Assembly: GCA_017457465.1 (NCBI GenBank)
Contig: JAFTHJ010000082.1
Location: 1-6,169, forward strand
DNA from: Clostridia bacterium
GTDB taxonomy: Bacteria > Bacillota > Clostridia > Oscillospirales > CAG-272
DNA: 6,169 nt
Direction of reading: 5' to 3'
The notes under the pieces are model-generated. The model was given only the letters and a program-made list of their open reading frames with translations. It ran no database searches and was not told where the DNA came from. Both the position numbers and the translations under genes were made by a program. Positions 4,767-6,169 of the stretch are shown here, one piece after another; the first letter of the stretch is position 1; each line of letters begins with the position of its first letter.

Positions 4767-6169
4767 TTATTTGGTAAGTCCTATATCGTATTGCGCAAGT
4801 TCCGCCTTGGTCATACCGTCATAGAGAACTATGGCGCTTCCGCTTTCGGAGGGTGCGATATTATAGGTTACCGTGGTGAAATCAAAAAGATTTCTTCCAT
4901 ACGACGGGTCATAGTGAAGATTATTGGAGATTATTGCTTCCGAGGAGTTCGACCATATAGCATAGTCCGCATCCATACTTGCGTACATTGCCTCGTCTCC
5001 GCCGTTAAAGCCGTGATGCGATACCTGAACGAGGTCGCACTTAAGTGAGCTTCCGTAAATGGCGTCCAGCATAGCGCATCCGCGCTCCTGCTGGTCTCCG
5101 AGAATTATCATTCTGCCCGAATTGCCTGTGAGCGAATACATAACAGAGGTCTGGTTTGTGTCGATAATCGCCTTGCCGTAATGGTTCTCTGTAGTCCAGA
5201 GAACATCGACACAGATATCTCCGTATACGAATCTCTGCCCCGCGTGAGCAACGATTATCTTCGCATCGGGATAATATCTCTCCGCTCTTTCGTAGAGGGC
5301 ATATCCCCTGCTCCTCATATTAATATCCTCATCGTTCGGAATTCCCTCCGCGGTGTTCTTGTCAATATAAAGCTCATCACCGGGAATATTATAAACAAAG
5401 TTCTGAACCTCGACCTCTTTTGAATAGGAGAGCATAAACTGATTAGCCGCTCCGATATGGTCGGTATGGAAGTGGGTTATGAACCAAGCCGCGATAACGG
5501 GCTTACCCTCACGCACATTCTGTTCAACCACTATGTTATATACGAGCGTTGCATCCTCCGAAAGACCGCCGTCAAAGACGATAAATCTTCCGTCGGAGAG
5601 ACGGACAACGTAACCGCACTCTGCTCCGACTGTTGTCATCTGAACTCTCGCTATCTTCTCTATATCCGCTTCGTTTGTGGGAAGCGCGGAGGTATCCACA
5701 CTGTCTACCGCGATAGATATATATCTGACGTCACCAAGGCTATCGGATTTCTGTGTTCTGTCGGTCGTGGCTGGGTCGGTGTACGCGATATGAGACAGTG
5801 TAAGTATCGCATATCCGTCGGTCCATGTCTGGAACAGATTTCCGTTTGCCGTTGTCGCGGCGTGAAGTCTGAAGCCTCTTGAGGAAAGTTTTTCTGTGTA
5901 TTCTATAAAGTCGGTCTGACTTGCGTTATGAACTATGATATAATGCGACTCGGATGGGGTGAAGCTATCGAAGAATTCAACCTCTCCGCTGCCGTCATAG
6001 AGGGGCGCGTAGCCATACGGCACGTGGTCGGCAAGGTATGTGAGCGCCTCCTGTTCCTTGGCGGTATATTTTGAGAAATCGTTCGTTCTACCGACTATAT
6101 CCTCCGCAAGTAGCGCGACAGAGGTCTCGGCTGAATTGGAATAAACCGTTGTGGTCGTACCGTCAGCGA
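4767..6169 (-). CDS. MBL-fold metallo-hydrolase, ComEC-like catalytic domain (5' end missing)
   Basis: The frame is open to the right edge, so 466 C-terminal residues are visible and the N-terminus lies outside. Visible residues 1-60 are Thr/Ser-rich, then helical. Residues about 73-150 form a small domain (YIIVHNASQTDFIEYTEKL, LFQTWTDGYAILTLSH) of a type I recall preceding MBL domains in gut clostridial proteins. The metallo-beta-lactamase domain (about 176-450) has THFHTDHIGAAN with H232, H234, D236 and H237. It also has NQTSVMYSLTG, ILGD with D358 and VSHHGFNGG with H384 and H385. This NxxSV/GD/SHHG layout resembles the MBL domain of ComEC and related phosphodiesterase-like hydrolases, not beta-lactamases. 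No membrane segments are visible, so it is not ComEC itself. A secreted or lipid-anchored protein is likely but the signal region is not in view. The substrate is unknown. A GTG at 6023 is not a credible start, because 48 sense codons continue upstream of it. Confidence 0.85.
   Translation of the reverse strand, partial: ADGTTTTVYSNSAETSVALLAEDIVGRTNDFSKYTAKEQEALTYLADHVPYGYAPLYDGSGEVEFFDSFTPSESHYIIVHNASQTDFIEYTEKLSSRGFRLHAATTANGNLFQTWTDGYAILTLSHIAYTDPATTDRTQKSDSLGDVRYISIAVDSVDTSALPTNEADIEKIARVQMTTVGAECGYVVRLSDGRFIVFDGGLSEDATLVYNIVVEQNVREGKPVIAAWFITHFHTDHIGAANQFMLSYSKEVEVQNFVYNIPGDELYIDKNTAEGIPNDEDINMRSRGYALYERAERYYPDAKIIVAHAGQRFVYGDICVDVLWTTENHYGKAIIDTNQTSVMYSLTGNSGRMIILGDQQERGCAMLDAIYGSSLKCDLVQVSHHGFNGGDEAMYASMDADYAIWSNSSEAIISNNLHYDPSYGRNLFDFTTVTYNIAPSESGSAIVLYDGMTKAELAQYDIGLTK

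Noticed and set aside
6021..6023. GTG 6023 as the start of the MBL-fold gene
   Set aside because: The same frame continues upstream for 48 sense codons to the window edge without a stop, and no good ribosome binding site precedes the GTG.
1..6169. CRISPR array, tRNA, rRNA, insertion sequence or prophage genes
   Set aside because: No regularly spaced repeats, cloverleaf sequence, transposase or integrase motifs, or target-site duplications were seen; nearly all DNA is covered by the minus-strand genes.

Overview
The window looks like ordinary chromosomal DNA from an anaerobic gut-type clostridium (Bacillota, probably Oscillospiraceae or a relative). Four things point that way: purine-rich Shine-Dalgarno sites (AAAGGAG, GGAGG), a near-consensus sigma-A promoter style, a clostridial-type MiaB followed by a YlbF-family gene, and a secreted-type metallo-beta-lactamase-fold protein of a kind I recall from gut clostridia. 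The genus-level guess is inference.

All recognisable genes lie on the minus strand, so transcription runs from high to low coordinates in three units. Unit 1 (6169 to 4767) is the 3' part of a large MBL-fold hydrolase gene whose 5' end lies outside the window. It is closed by a strong intrinsic terminator at 4723-4753. Unit 2 starts at a promoter at 4661-4689 and carries an Sfp-type 4'-phosphopantetheinyl transferase (4630-3944), class II fumarase fumC (3966-2590, overlapping the transferase by 23 nt) and a PHP-domain metallohydrolase (2556-1846). It ends at a terminator at 1793-1826. Unit 3 starts at a consensus promoter at 1711-1739 and has a structured leader, then miaB (1645-215) and a YlbF-family gene (187 to beyond position 1).

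Functionally, unit 3 is tRNA modification (2-methylthiolation of i6A37) with a YlbF-type regulator. Unit 2 joins a carrier-protein activating enzyme, a central-carbon enzyme and a PHP phosphoesterase-like protein whose substrate cannot be told from sequence. Unit 1 is probably an extracytoplasmic hydrolase. Coding density is high and no gene-free stretch exceeds about 200 bases. I see no CRISPR array, tRNA, rRNA, insertion sequence or phage gene, and no convincing new multi-gene system. The points most worth a second look are the start codons of miaB and the transferase, the hairpin next to the miaB ribosome binding site, the inverted repeat over the unit 2 promoter, the gene grouping of unit 2, and the variant motifs of the PHP protein.
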